A stretch of 64,000 nt of DNA from positions 1 through 64,000 of the forward strand of contig QFPK01000010.1 of the NCBI GenBank assembly GCA_003248865.1. The letters are read 5' to 3'. Made by a program: the position numbers and the translations under genes. Positions 7,582 through 15,406 of this stretch are shown in pieces (within the stretch, counting starts at the first letter, position 1; every line of letters begins with the position of its first letter). This DNA comes from Sphingomonas sp. Its GTDB lineage: Bacteria; Pseudomonadota; Alphaproteobacteria; Sphingomonadales; Sphingomonadaceae. Under the pieces are notes generated by a model. The model ran no database searches, was not told the DNA's origin, and worked only from the letters and a program-made list of their open reading frames with translations.

Positions 7582-8343
7582 ATGGTGAAAACCCCCGACG
7601 AGCTGGACCTCATGCGCATCTCGGGCCAGCTGCTTGCCCGCGTGTTCGAAATGCTGGACGAACAGCCGCTCGCCGGCCTCTCCACCCTTGAGGTCAACGA
7701 TCTGGTCGAACGCTTCATCACCGAAGAACTCGGCGCCCGCCCCGCCAGCAAGGGGCAATATGGCTTCGAATATGTGCTGAACTGCTCGATCAACCATGTC
7801 GTCTGCCATGGCGTGCCCAACAGCCGGGACATCATCCGCGACGGCGACATCATCAACCTGGACATCACGCTGGAAAAGAACGGCTTCATCGCCGATTCCT
7901 CCAAAACCTACATCGTCGGCAACGCCTCCCCCGCCGCCCGGCGCCTGGTGCAGGTCGCGCAGGAGGCGATGTGGAAGGGCATCCGCCAGGTCCGCCCCGG
8001 CGCCCATCTGGGCGACATCGGCAACGCCATCGAACGCCACGCCAAACGCCACGGCTACACCGTCGTGCGCGATTATTGCGGCCACGGCATCGGCCGGGAA
8101 ATGCACGAGGAACCCAATATCCTGAACTTCGGCCAGCCGGGCACGGGGATGAAACTGCGCGAAGGCATGGTCTTCACCATCGAACCCATGATCAATCAGG
8201 GCACCCGCCGCGTCTCCACCGAAGCCGACGGCTGGACCGTCGTCACCAACGACCGCAAACTCTCCGCCCAGTTCGAACACACCGTCGCCGTGACAGCCGA
8301 CGGCGTGGAAGTGCTGACCCTGCGCCGCGACGAGCGGGTGTAG
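7582..8343 (+). CDS. map: Type I methionine aminopeptidase
   Basis: 253 residues, the normal length for bacterial MAP-I. It removes the initiator methionine from nascent proteins. Metal ligands are visible in order: the aspartates of INLDIT and FIADSSKT, the His of YCGHGIGREMHEEP, the Glu of FTIEPM, and the Glu of SAQFEHT. The gene is directly coupled to the ParD-like gene. Downstream there is a copy of the dispersed hairpin repeat and then the prophage left end. Confidence 0.97.
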   Translation: MVKTPDELDLMRISGQLLARVFEMLDEQPLAGLSTLEVNDLVERFITEELGARPASKGQYGFEYVLNCSINHVVCHGVPNSRDIIRDGDIINLDITLEKNGFIADSSKTYIVGNASPAARRLVQVAQEAMWKGIRQVRPGAHLGDIGNAIERHAKRHGYTVVRDYCGHGIGREMHEEPNILNFGQPGTGMKLREGMVFTIEPMINQGTRRVSTEADGWTVVTNDRKLSAQFEHTVAVTADGVEVLTLRRDERV

Positions 8344-8359
8344 GAGAGGGGCGTCGGAG

Positions 8360-8480
8360 GCCTCCGGCGGGCAGGGCTCTGCCCTGCACCCGGCAGGGAC
8401 ATGCTGTCCCTGCACCCTCGACATTCGCGTCGCGCGCCAACCCCGAAGCTGTGGCCGTGCTCAAGCTCGATTGCCTGCGG
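8360..8480 (+). repeat. Dispersed hairpin repeat, copy A
   Basis: Begins GCCTCCGGCGGGCAGGG, contains two successive hairpins (GCAGGG-type arms, the second GCAGGGACATGCTGTCCCTGC-like), then ACCCTCGACATTCGCGTCGCG, and ends near GATTGCCTGCGG. The other copies are at 23366-23467, 45998-46098 and 46111-46200. This copy lies just past map and may serve as its transcript end. Confidence 0.75.
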
Positions 8481-8612
8481 CTGAGCAGGGACAGAAGAGA
8501 TCGGAGAGACGGGCTATCGTGGGATAACCCGGGCTGACCTCTGATGTAATTGGGCGATGAGGCTGAAAAAATTGGCGTTTTCGACGCGCGCGGGGTGCGT
8601 GCCGACGAATTT

Positions 8613-8760
8613 TGGGGATCGACTTCACGTTTAGAGTGCGTGGTTAATTAGACAGCATCTGGGACCCTGGCGGGCCAGAAATCTGGCTTTCGGGGTTTCT
8701 GGCCCGGTTGGCCAATAAATCGGCCCTCAATAGTGACTTAGTGGCCTCTTAGAGGCGCTG
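8613..8760 (+). other. Prophage left end with MuA-binding-type sites L1 and L2
   Basis: L1 candidate: GATCGACTTCACGTTTAGAG, beginning a few bases inside the TG at 8613. L2 candidate: CCTCTTAGAG at 8745-8754, about 118 bases further in, comparable to the L1-L2 spacing in phage Mu. Both share TTTAGAG or CTTAGAG with the R1/R2 repeats at the other end. Confidence 0.5.
8672..8705. repeat. 10-bp perfect inverted repeat in prophage left end
   Basis: GGGCCAGAAA at 8672-8681 and TTTCTGGCCC at 8696-8705 with a 14-base spacer. It lies between the L1 and L2 candidates, in a stretch without genes. It may be an architectural or operator site. Confidence 0.6.
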
Positions 8761-8827
8761 TAAGGGCGGTTTCGAGCATTGCCGCCGGGAAAGAGAAGGC
8801 GACTTCAGAGGGAGTGGGGCCGCTGAA

Positions 8828-8923
8828 GGGGTCCCAGTTTGGCAACCCTATGAATTTGTGCCGAAAATCGATTGAAAACGGGTATGATACCCCGTTCTAA
8901 GCGGCCCGACGAACTGGGACCCC
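8828..8923. repeat. 12-bp perfect inverted repeat around the repressor terminator
   Basis: GGGGTCCCAGTT at 8828-8839 and AACTGGGACCCC at 8912-8923 flank a 72-base stretch that also contains the hairpin at 8877-8896. No coding potential is seen in 8344-8948 apart from these sites and the dispersed repeat. Confidence 0.6.
8868..8896 (-). terminator. Intrinsic terminator of the prophage repressor
   Basis: In minus orientation AACGGGGTAT and ATACCCGTT (arms at plus 8887-8896 and 8877-8885) form a stem followed by TTCAATC. It lies about 50 bases past the repressor stop. Confidence 0.6.
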
Positions 8924-8948
8924 TAATCCTCTCGGTCGGGGCGGGAAA

Positions 8949-9644
8949 TCAGGTGACCGGGGTGATGCGGATGGCGCCCGCTATGCGAGCCATCACGGTG
9001 ACCTCGGCGCCGGTTCCATCGGGACCGTCCATGAAGGCCCAGATCGGTTCGGTTGCCGGATGGTCGGTCACCAGCTGGATGCCGCCAGTCTCTACGCGCC
9101 TCACGCGGCGGATCGTGGGTATGTTGTTTAGCTTGTATACATAGACCCCACGTTCCGACATGCCGCCGTCCGGCCCCTGGCACACCAGAAGATCGCCCTG
9201 TGCACATAGGTCGCCCATGGTGGTATCGGGCATGGCGACCAGCCAGAGTTCCGAACGGAGGTTTGGCAGACGGCTGAGCTGAGCGCGAGGTAGGGTGACC
9301 ATGGAAATCACCTTCTGCCCTTCGGACGGGCCGCCGCCTAATTCGGCCACAAGCGGTAGGGCGATGGCATCCGTAGGTTCGCCCGAGCGGGAATAATAGA
9401 CTTCCGATTCCTTCACGCCCGGCACTGACGACCCATCGGCACCGGTCATTAAATATTCTACTGATCTGCCAATGGCTTGCGATATGGCGAGAACCGTCTC
9501 TGCGCTTGGATTTGGTCCTGTGAGCGCAGAGCTTAGCGTCGTCTTGCTCATCCCTGCAGAGCGCGCGAGCTCCGCCATAGGTCGACGATCAAGCAGAGCC
9601 AGCACGCGCAGCCCAAACGAGGAATAGCTTTTCTCGCTTGCCAT
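8949..9644 (-). CDS. Prophage CI/C-type repressor (XRE HTH plus S24-like C-domain)
   Basis: 231 residues from ATG 9644. Residues ~10-70 form an XRE helix-turn-helix (PMAELARSAGMSKTTLSSAL, then ETVLAISQAIGRSVEYLM). The C-terminal half (ELWLVAMPDTTMGDLCAQGDLLV, then GVYVYKLNN) has the S24/LexA-type fold. The canonical nucleophile region (usually GDSM) reads PDTTMGD, so no obvious catalytic Ser is present and RecA-stimulated self-cleavage is doubtful. It is transcribed leftwards, opposite to the early operon, across an operator-rich 57-base gap from ner. Confidence 0.85.
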   Translation of the reverse strand: MASEKSYSSFGLRVLALLDRRPMAELARSAGMSKTTLSSALTGPNPSAETVLAISQAIGRSVEYLMTGADGSSVPGVKESEVYYSRSGEPTDAIALPLVAELGGGPSEGQKVISMVTLPRAQLSRLPNLRSELWLVAMPDTTMGDLCAQGDLLVCQGPDGGMSERGVYVYKLNNIPTIRRVRRVETGGIQLVTDHPATEPIWAFMDGPDGTGAEVTVMARIAGAIRITPVT

Positions 9645-9701
9645 TGTCCGAAGTTACGTCCTATTGTCCCAACATTCGGACTATCGAACGGACATCAGGA
9701 C
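9645..9701. promoter_or_regulatory. Divergent repressor/ner control region
   Basis: Contains GTCCGAA at 9646-9652 and TTCGGAC at 9675-9681 as an inverted pair, plus further GGAC/GTCC half-sites (GAACGGACAT, AGGACAT) up to the ner start. Placement between two divergent phage regulators makes this the expected lysogeny operator. Confidence 0.65.
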
Positions 9702-9959
9702 ATGATTGCAGGTCTCCACAACGAGGACATCAAGGCCTCGATCCGGAAAAAATACGGGACTCTCAATGCGTTCGAGCGTGCACATGGCCTTCCCCACAAC
9801 TCCGTCAGCGCATGGATGCGCGGTAATCCGAGCCGGCCGGTGGGAAGCGCGGTGGAGGCGCATTTGCGCTCCATCATCAGCCCTTTGCCGGGAAACGATA
9901 AGTTGATCCCTAGCAAGCCGAAGCGGCGGGCGCACCGTTTAAATGAAACGGCCGCCTGA
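9702..9959 (+). CDS. Ner-like DNA-binding protein
   Basis: 85 residues with an N-terminal helix-turn-helix of the Ner/SfsB type: GLHNEDIKASIRKKYGT, then AFERAHGLPHNSVSAWMRG. In Mu-like phages Ner represses the early and repressor promoters. Its position as the first rightward gene opposite the repressor fits. The C-terminus is basic (KPKRRAHRL). Confidence 0.8.
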   Translation: MIAGLHNEDIKASIRKKYGTLNAFERAHGLPHNSVSAWMRGNPSRPVGSAVEAHLRSIISPLPGNDKLIPSKPKRRAHRLNETAA

Positions 9960-9961
9960 AC

Positions 9962-10666
9962 ATGGGTGCGCTGACCGTGGCTGATCTGGTGCCCGGCGAC
10001 GCCGAGCCGAGGATCAAGGATCTGGTGCTGGCCGAGCGGCTGGGGTTCGAGCGCCTGAGAGATATTCGGAAGCTCATTGCACGCCATATGGGCGAGCTTC
10101 TGCGGTACGGAGCAATTTCGCGCCACCATGGCGCGAAATCCGGAAGAGGCAGGCCGGAGACCGGGTTCCTGCTCAACGAAGCCCAGACCCTGCTGGTCTG
10201 CATGCTGTCTGAGACCGAGCGGGCGGCCGATGTCCGCGAAGAGGTGATCAAGGTCTACATGGCGTGGCGACTCGGTCGCCAGCCTGAGCAACAAATTCTG
10301 CAGCGTATCGCTGCAAAATCCCGGCCTGCCCGATACCGCGATCCAATGGCGCCGGTCGACGAGCGGCGCGCAATCCTGTTGCGCATGAAAGACTTCGGTC
10401 CTGACCGGGACAGCGACGAGATGGTGCGCGCACTTGTGCACCTGCTGCCGCCCGGCGCCAGCGGCACGAAACTGCGCTTTCCGCCCTGGTTCCACGACAA
10501 GCCGGTTCTGGCCGCCGTGTGCCGGACGCATCGGCAGGGGACGCTCGACCAGGTGCGAGCGCAGCTTCGGGAAGAATTCGCGGAGCGCGCGCCTTCGCGC
10601 GGGTCGCTGGGGCGCTTCTGGCTCCGGCTGGATGGACTTTTTGGAACAGCTCGGAGGCTGCATTGA
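9962..10666 (+). CDS. Rha/antirepressor-like phage regulatory protein
   Basis: 234 residues starting two bases after ner. The N-terminal half resembles phage antirepressor/Rha-type domains: RIKDLVLAERLGFERLRDIRK, GRGRPETGFLLNEAQTLLVC, and REEVIKVYMAWR. The C-terminal ~100 residues are not recognised and may bind DNA or protein. The stop overlaps a TTG start for the next gene (TTGA at 10663-10666). Likely role is in early regulation; the exact function is unknown. Confidence 0.6.
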   Translation: MGALTVADLVPGDAEPRIKDLVLAERLGFERLRDIRKLIARHMGELLRYGAISRHHGAKSGRGRPETGFLLNEAQTLLVCMLSETERAADVREEVIKVYMAWRLGRQPEQQILQRIAAKSRPARYRDPMAPVDERRAILLRMKDFGPDRDSDEMVRALVHLLPPGASGTKLRFPPWFHDKPVLAAVCRTHRQGTLDQVRAQLREEFAERAPSRGSLGRFWLRLDGLFGTARRLH

Positions 10667-11550
10667 TCCTGCAAGGTGGGGAGATCGTCGGAAATGTGGT
10701 GGCTATCCCGCTGGCTGATATCCAGGTCGGCGAGCGGTTGCGGCCTGTGGATGCGCAATGGGCGGAAGGTCTTGCGCAGATCATGGCGCGCGATGGGCAG
10801 CTAACCCCAATCGAGGTGTGCTGGCTGGATCAGGGCGGCTTCGCGCTGGTGACCGGAGGGCACCGACTGGCGGCCGCGTCGCTGAACCGGTGGCCGGCCA
10901 TCGATGCCATCATCGTATCCAGCGGCTGGGCGGAACGCCGGCTGCGCGAAGTGTCGGAGAATCTGTTCCGCAGAGGTCTGGACCCGATCGACCGCGCCTC
11001 GTTCCTTGCGGAGCTGGTTGATCTGGCTCGCGCCGAGGCCGGCGCAACAGGAAAAACGGCCCAGCAGGTCGCGGCGGAAGCACGCTGGGCGCAAAAAGCT
11101 ATTCTGAATGAAGCTGTGGATGCGTCGGTAACGGCTACCCGCGCATACGGGTGGTCTCAGCAGGTCGCGGATCGGATCGGCGTGTCTGTCGAGACCGTGA
11201 AGAAGGACTTGTTCCTGCACCGCCTGCTTTCGCCGCGTGTGAAGGCCATGCTGGCGGGGCATCCGGTCTATCGGAACGCCTCCGCGCTGCGGTCTCTGGC
11301 GAAGCTGGAGCCTGAGCAGCAGCTGCAGGTGGCGGAGATGCTCGCCTCAGGGGCGATCAAGGGTGTGGGCGAAGGGCTGGCGACGTTGTCGCAGAAGCCG
11401 AAGCGCTCGCCTGAGGACAAGCGCCTTGCGACCGTGATCGATACGATCGGGCGGATGACGAAGGCCGAGCAGCAGCAGCTGTTCGACCATCTGGCCGGCC
11501 AGTTCACCATCATGGTCGAAAACGGCCTGGTGAAGGCACGGCACGGATGA
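10663..11550 (+). CDS. Phage ParB/Srx-domain protein
   Basis: 295 residues from the TTG at 10663, in a TTGA overlap with the previous stop and preceded by CGGAGG. The frame is open further upstream, but that part overlaps the preceding gene. A ParB-type domain is seen at residues ~5-100 (VVAIPLADIQVGERLRP, FALVTGGHRLAAA, RREVSENLFRRGLDPIDRA-like). The HTH-like stretch QQVADRIGVSVETVKKDL is near 175. ParB-like genes sit in the early region of some alphaproteobacterial Mu-like phages. A role in transposition or early regulation is inferred. Confidence 0.8.
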   Translation: MILQGGEIVGNVVAIPLADIQVGERLRPVDAQWAEGLAQIMARDGQLTPIEVCWLDQGGFALVTGGHRLAAASLNRWPAIDAIIVSSGWAERRLREVSENLFRRGLDPIDRASFLAELVDLARAEAGATGKTAQQVAAEARWAQKAILNEAVDASVTATRAYGWSQQVADRIGVSVETVKKDLFLHRLLSPRVKAMLAGHPVYRNASALRSLAKLEPEQQLQVAEMLASGAIKGVGEGLATLSQKPKRSPEDKRLATVIDTIGRMTKAEQQQLFDHLAGQFTIMVENGLVKARHG

Positions 11551-12011
11551 CCCGGAAGCGCCGGCCATCGTTGACGGACGGGCAGATGGCCTTTTCGTTC
11601 TCGGCGCCGACGCCGGCGCGGAACGAAGGCGATCTGGCGGGGCTGGATCGTATCATCTCCAGTGCCGTTGGTCGCGCGCTGAAAGAGGATTCGCGGCCCC
11701 GCGCCGAGGTGGCCGGGGCGGTTTCCGCCCTTCTGGGCGAGGACGTCTCCAAATTCATGCTGGACGCCTATGCCAGCGAGGCTCGGGAGGGCCACGCGAT
11801 CAGCGCTGCCCGCTTCCTCGCCGTCGTGGCTGCCACCGAGCGCCTGGACATCCTCGACGCCGTGATCGCCCGCATCGGTGGGCGGGTGCTGGTGGGAGAG
11901 GAAGTCCACGCCGCGCGCCTTGGCCACCTGATGGCGAAGCGGGCCGAAATCGATGCGGCCATCAAGGACATTCGGCTGATCGTCGAGCCGATCGAGCGGG
12001 GGCAACGGTGA
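11547..12011 (+). CDS. Early-region hypothetical protein of Mu-like phages
   Basis: 154 residues, linked by ATGA overlap to the ParB-like gene and overlapping the start of muA. Mostly helical (KFMLDAYASEAREGHAISAARFLAVVAATERLDILDAVI). It resembles small conserved proteins placed just before the transposase in related phages. The function is not known to me. It may assist transposition, given its fixed place between ParB and MuA. Confidence 0.65.
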   Translation: MTRKRRPSLTDGQMAFSFSAPTPARNEGDLAGLDRIISSAVGRALKEDSRPRAEVAGAVSALLGEDVSKFMLDAYASEAREGHAISAARFLAVVAATERLDILDAVIARIGGRVLVGEEVHAARLGHLMAKRAEIDAAIKDIRLIVEPIERGQR

Positions 12012-14008
12012 TGTCGGCGCCAATCACCCGCAAGGAATGGTTCTCTTCCACCGAGCTCGCGGCTCTCTGCCTTCCGGGAGTCCCGAGGGCGCGGCGGAAA
12101 GTGAATGTGCGCGCAGCCGATCAAGGCTGGGCAGACCGGGTAGACGATAGGGGAGCACCGCTCGCTCGGCCGCGAGATGGTCGCGGCGGCGGGATGGAAT
12201 ATCACGCTTCGGTGCTGCCTGCAGGCGCCAGGACGGAACTGGTGAAGCGGGGACTGGCACCTGAAACCGTCGCGAAAGCCGAGCCTTCCTGTTGTGAACA
12301 ACAAGTTGAAGCGACGGCGTCGACACCGGAAAGCCTGTGGAGCTGGTATGGGAAGGCGTCCGCCAGCGTAAAGCGGGAGGCGGAGCGGCGACTTCTGGTG
12401 TTGCTGCAGGTTGATGAGGTCGAAAAGTCCGGCCTGACGCGATCTGCAGCGGTCTCGACCGTCGCCATGTCGTCCGACATCGCCCCGTCGACCGTGTGGA
12501 ACTGGATATCGCGTGTGGCGAGTGCGCCCCGCACGGACTGGCTGCCGACGCTGGCGCCCCGCTTCAGCACAGGCGCCCGCAAGACCGAGATTCCCGCTGA
12601 GCTGTGGACATTCTACGAGAGTTGGTGGCTTCGCCAGTCCGAGCCGACCCACGCGGACACCTATCGCCGGACGGTGACCGAGGCGAAGCGGCTGGGCATC
12701 ACTATCCTGCCGTCCGCCAAAACCTTCATTCGCCGCGCCGAGCAGATTCCGCCCGAAATCGTGGTGCTGAAGCGTCAGGGACCGGAGGCCGCGCGGCTAC
12801 TGGTTCCCGCGATCGAGCGTTCCGTGGAAGGCAATCACGCGCTGGAGCTGGTGAACGCGGACGGCCATAAATGGGACGTCGGCGTGCGGTTCCCGGATGG
12901 CAGCAAGGGCCGGGTCATCACGGTCGCGATCCAGGACATCTATTCCCGCAAGTTTTTGGCCTGGCGCCATGGTACCGGCGAAAGCGCGACGCTGGTGCGA
13001 CTGGTGTTCATGGACCTGTTCCGGAACTGGGGTTTCCCCGACGTTACGCTGCTGGACAATGGGCGCGCCTTTGCCAGCAAATGGATCACGGGCGGGGCCA
13101 AGAACCGCTATCGCTACTCCATCAAGGAAGGCGATCCGCTGGGCCTGCTGCCCCGGTTCGGCATCGATGTGCAGTGGGCGCTGCCGCATCGTGGCTCTTC
13201 GAAGCCGATCGAGCGCGGGTTTCGGGATTTCGCGCAGACGATCGCGCGACATGCGGCCTTCGACGGCGCCTGGCTGGGCAACAGCGTGGCGAACAAGCCG
13301 GAGAATTATGGCAGCCGGCTGATCGACTATGCCGATTTTGTGAAGGTGATCGACGCGGAGATCGCCAGCCACAATTCCCGGCTGGGCCGCGACACTGAAA
13401 TGACCAAGGGCGGGTCGTTCGATCAAACCTTCGCCGAATCCTATGCCGCCGTGCCGATCAGGCGCGCAACCGAACTCCAGCTGCACGAGTGCATGCTTTC
13501 CGCCGAAAAGGTGCGTGGGCAGCGCGACACCGGCGCAGTCAGGCTGCACGGCAACCAGTACTGGACGCCCGGCATGGCCGAGCTGGCGGGCAAGCCGCTG
13601 ATCATCCGCTATGATCCGGAAAATCTGCACAGCGAAATCCACGTCTATGACGCGGCTGGCCCCTTCCTGCTGACGGCGCCGATCTGGGCGAAAACGGGCT
13701 TCCTCACCGAAGACCATGGCCGTGCCCGCATGAAGATCGAGCGCGATCTGGTGAAGAATGCGCGGAAGGATGCCGAGCTGCGCAACCTGCTGACATCGCA
13801 GGAGCTGGCGCACCGGGCCTTGCTGGCGATTTCAGACGGCGACGACATCCCCCCGCCGAAGGTGGTGCGGATGGTGCGCACTGGCGGGCGGGCGGCTGTT
13901 GCTGCGGCTGCCGCCGTGCCGGCGCCTGACTTCGATCGTGAGGAATATCAGCGGCGCACCTCTGCTGCGCTGGAGACCCAGCTGCGGCTGGTTCGGGATC
14001 AGGAATGA
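12008..14008 (+). CDS. MuA-type DDE transposase
   Basis: 666 residues (phage Mu MuA is 663). The N-terminal Mu-type DNA-binding domain (KEWFSSTELAALCLPGVP) is followed by a middle DNA-binding region and an RNase H-like core with the DDE triad: Asp in NADGHKWDV (~285), Asp in LLDNGRAF (~349), and Glu in SKPIERGFRDF (~402). A basic C-terminal domain should contact MuB and ClpX. The start is either GTG 12008 or ATG 12011. It appears intact, so the element may still transpose or be mobilised by a helper. Confidence 0.96.
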   Translation: MMSAPITRKEWFSSTELAALCLPGVPRARRKVNVRAADQGWADRVDDRGAPLARPRDGRGGGMEYHASVLPAGARTELVKRGLAPETVAKAEPSCCEQQVEATASTPESLWSWYGKASASVKREAERRLLVLLQVDEVEKSGLTRSAAVSTVAMSSDIAPSTVWNWISRVASAPRTDWLPTLAPRFSTGARKTEIPAELWTFYESWWLRQSEPTHADTYRRTVTEAKRLGITILPSAKTFIRRAEQIPPEIVVLKRQGPEAARLLVPAIERSVEGNHALELVNADGHKWDVGVRFPDGSKGRVITVAIQDIYSRKFLAWRHGTGESATLVRLVFMDLFRNWGFPDVTLLDNGRAFASKWITGGAKNRYRYSIKEGDPLGLLPRFGIDVQWALPHRGSSKPIERGFRDFAQTIARHAAFDGAWLGNSVANKPENYGSRLIDYADFVKVIDAEIASHNSRLGRDTEMTKGGSFDQTFAESYAAVPIRRATELQLHECMLSAEKVRGQRDTGAVRLHGNQYWTPGMAELAGKPLIIRYDPENLHSEIHVYDAAGPFLLTAPIWAKTGFLTEDHGRARMKIERDLVKNARKDAELRNLLTSQELAHRALLAISDGDDIPPPKVVRMVRTGGRAAVAAAAAVPAPDFDREEYQRRTSAALETQLRLVRDQE

Positions 14009-14084
14009 ATTTGGCGGCGCCGGGGTAGCCGCCCCGACGCCGCCTCCACCGGCCCCAAGGGGCCATCACTGGGAAGGCGAAGAT

Positions 14085-15047
14085 ATGGCAACGATTATCG
14101 AAACACCAGAGACGGTTCAGGAGGTTCGGCTTCGGCTGATTGCCTTCCAGGAGGAGCGGGGCCTTTCCTGGCAGCGGCTGGCCGACATGTCGGGCGTGCC
14201 TTCGGGAACGCTGACCCCCTGGAAGGACGGCAAATACAACGGGCGGAACGACAATATCGCATCCAAGGTGCGCCGGTTCCTTGATGGCGAGGCGGCGAAG
14301 TCCGCGCTGGCCGCCGGCCGGATCGAAAACCCCGGATTCGTGATGACGCCCACGGCCCGCGAGTTGGTGCGGCTGCTGCAGTTTGCCCACCTGGGCGACA
14401 TCGTCGCCATCGCGTGCGCGCCGGGCACCGGCAAGACCGAGGTGGCGCAGAACTACAAGGATGAGCAGGCCGCCAACGTCTATCTGGCGGCGATGTCGCC
14501 GAGCTCGTCCGGCGTGCAGCCGATGCAGATGCGGCTGCTGGCCGCCATGGGCATCATGGACCTGAAGGGCAGCCCTCAGCAGCTTTCCGCCCACATCCTG
14601 AAGCAGGTGTCGGGCAAGGGCGCGCTGATCATCCTGGATGAAGCCCAGGAGCTTTCGGAGAAGGCGCTGGACGAAATCCGCAGTTGGCATGACGCCTGCG
14701 GTGTGGGGATTGTGCTGATGGGCGACGAGCGGGTGATTGCCCGCCTGGGCGGCCGTCGGCGGCAGGAACTGGCCCGCCTGAACAGCCGGATCGCCATGCG
14801 CCACGTGCAGGCGCGCGCGAAACCCGATGACGCCGAGATGATCGCGCGGGCCTGGGGCATTCAGGACGATCTGCAGATCAAGTTCATTCGCCGCCTGTCC
14901 GGCAAGCCGGGCGGCCTGCGCGCCATCGTGAAGCTGATCAAGCTGGCCGGGCTGCACAGCACCCACGACGGCCGCGCGATCGAGCTGGCCGATCTGGAAT
15001 CGGCCTGGACCCAGCTGAACAGCGACATCGTCGCCATCGCGGCCTGA
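14085..15047 (+). CDS. MuB-like AAA ATPase, transposition target selector
   Basis: 320 residues from ATG 14085. The open frame extends into muA, but the start after GGGAAGGCGAAGAT gives the expected product. The N-terminal HTH (LSWQRLADMSGVPSGTLTPW) precedes a AAA+ core with Walker A APGTGKTEVA at ~111 and Walker B LIILDEAQE at ~180. The C-terminal helical domain has FIRRLSGKPGGLRAIVKL. MuB binds target DNA and activates MuA. Intact by length and motifs. Confidence 0.93.
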   Translation: MATIIETPETVQEVRLRLIAFQEERGLSWQRLADMSGVPSGTLTPWKDGKYNGRNDNIASKVRRFLDGEAAKSALAAGRIENPGFVMTPTARELVRLLQFAHLGDIVAIACAPGTGKTEVAQNYKDEQAANVYLAAMSPSSSGVQPMQMRLLAAMGIMDLKGSPQQLSAHILKQVSGKGALIILDEAQELSEKALDEIRSWHDACGVGIVLMGDERVIARLGGRRRQELARLNSRIAMRHVQARAKPDDAEMIARAWGIQDDLQIKFIRRLSGKPGGLRAIVKLIKLAGLHSTHDGRAIELADLESAWTQLNSDIVAIAA

Positions 15048-15059
15048 GGGAGGCGAGCC

Positions 15060-15308
15060 ATGCAATCTGAAATCGACGAAATCCGTGAAGCCATCGGCGC
15101 TCTGGGCATCCTGCGCGATCTGAAGAAACTCGATTGCGACGAGGTGAATTCGTTCATCGGCTTCGTTTCCGAGCGGCTTGATCGCATCGAGCTGCAGCAG
15201 GCCGACCAGGTGGTGAAAGTGCCGGTGCTAACGCTGGCCATCATCAGCCATCGCGCTCGCCAGGAGCGGCAGCGCCACCTCACCGTGATCGACGGAGAGA
15301 AGCTGTGA
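15060..15308 (+). CDS. Small phage early protein, unrecognised
   Basis: 82 residues, 12 bases after muB, preceded by GGGAGGCG. Acidic N-terminus with short helices (EIDEIREAIGALGILRDLKKLDCDEVNSFIGFVSERLD). No known motif. The last intact gene before the deletion junction; its stop overlaps a GTG that starts a truncated gene. Confidence 0.65.
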   Translation: MQSEIDEIREAIGALGILRDLKKLDCDEVNSFIGFVSERLDRIELQQADQVVKVPVLTLAIISHRARQERQRHLTVIDGEKL

Positions 15309-15406
15309 GGCCCGCTCCCGAGGCCGAGGGTGCCTGCATCGTCTGCGGCAGTGTCGCCAGATCTTCTCCAGCCAGATCAACCAAATCGGCTTTGCCATGT
15401 CCATGA
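15305..15406 (+). pseudogene. Truncated 5' end of a small CxxC phage gene at the deletion junction
   Basis: GTG at 15305 overlaps the preceding stop (GTGA) and opens a reading frame VRPAPEAEGACIVCGS, which looks like the start of a small zinc-binding-type early gene. From roughly 15345 onward the frame becomes nonsense and stops at 15404, while the tape-measure frame becomes meaningful (QIFSSQINQIGFAMSMMGG). This marks a fusion of early and late phage DNA. Confidence 0.5.
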
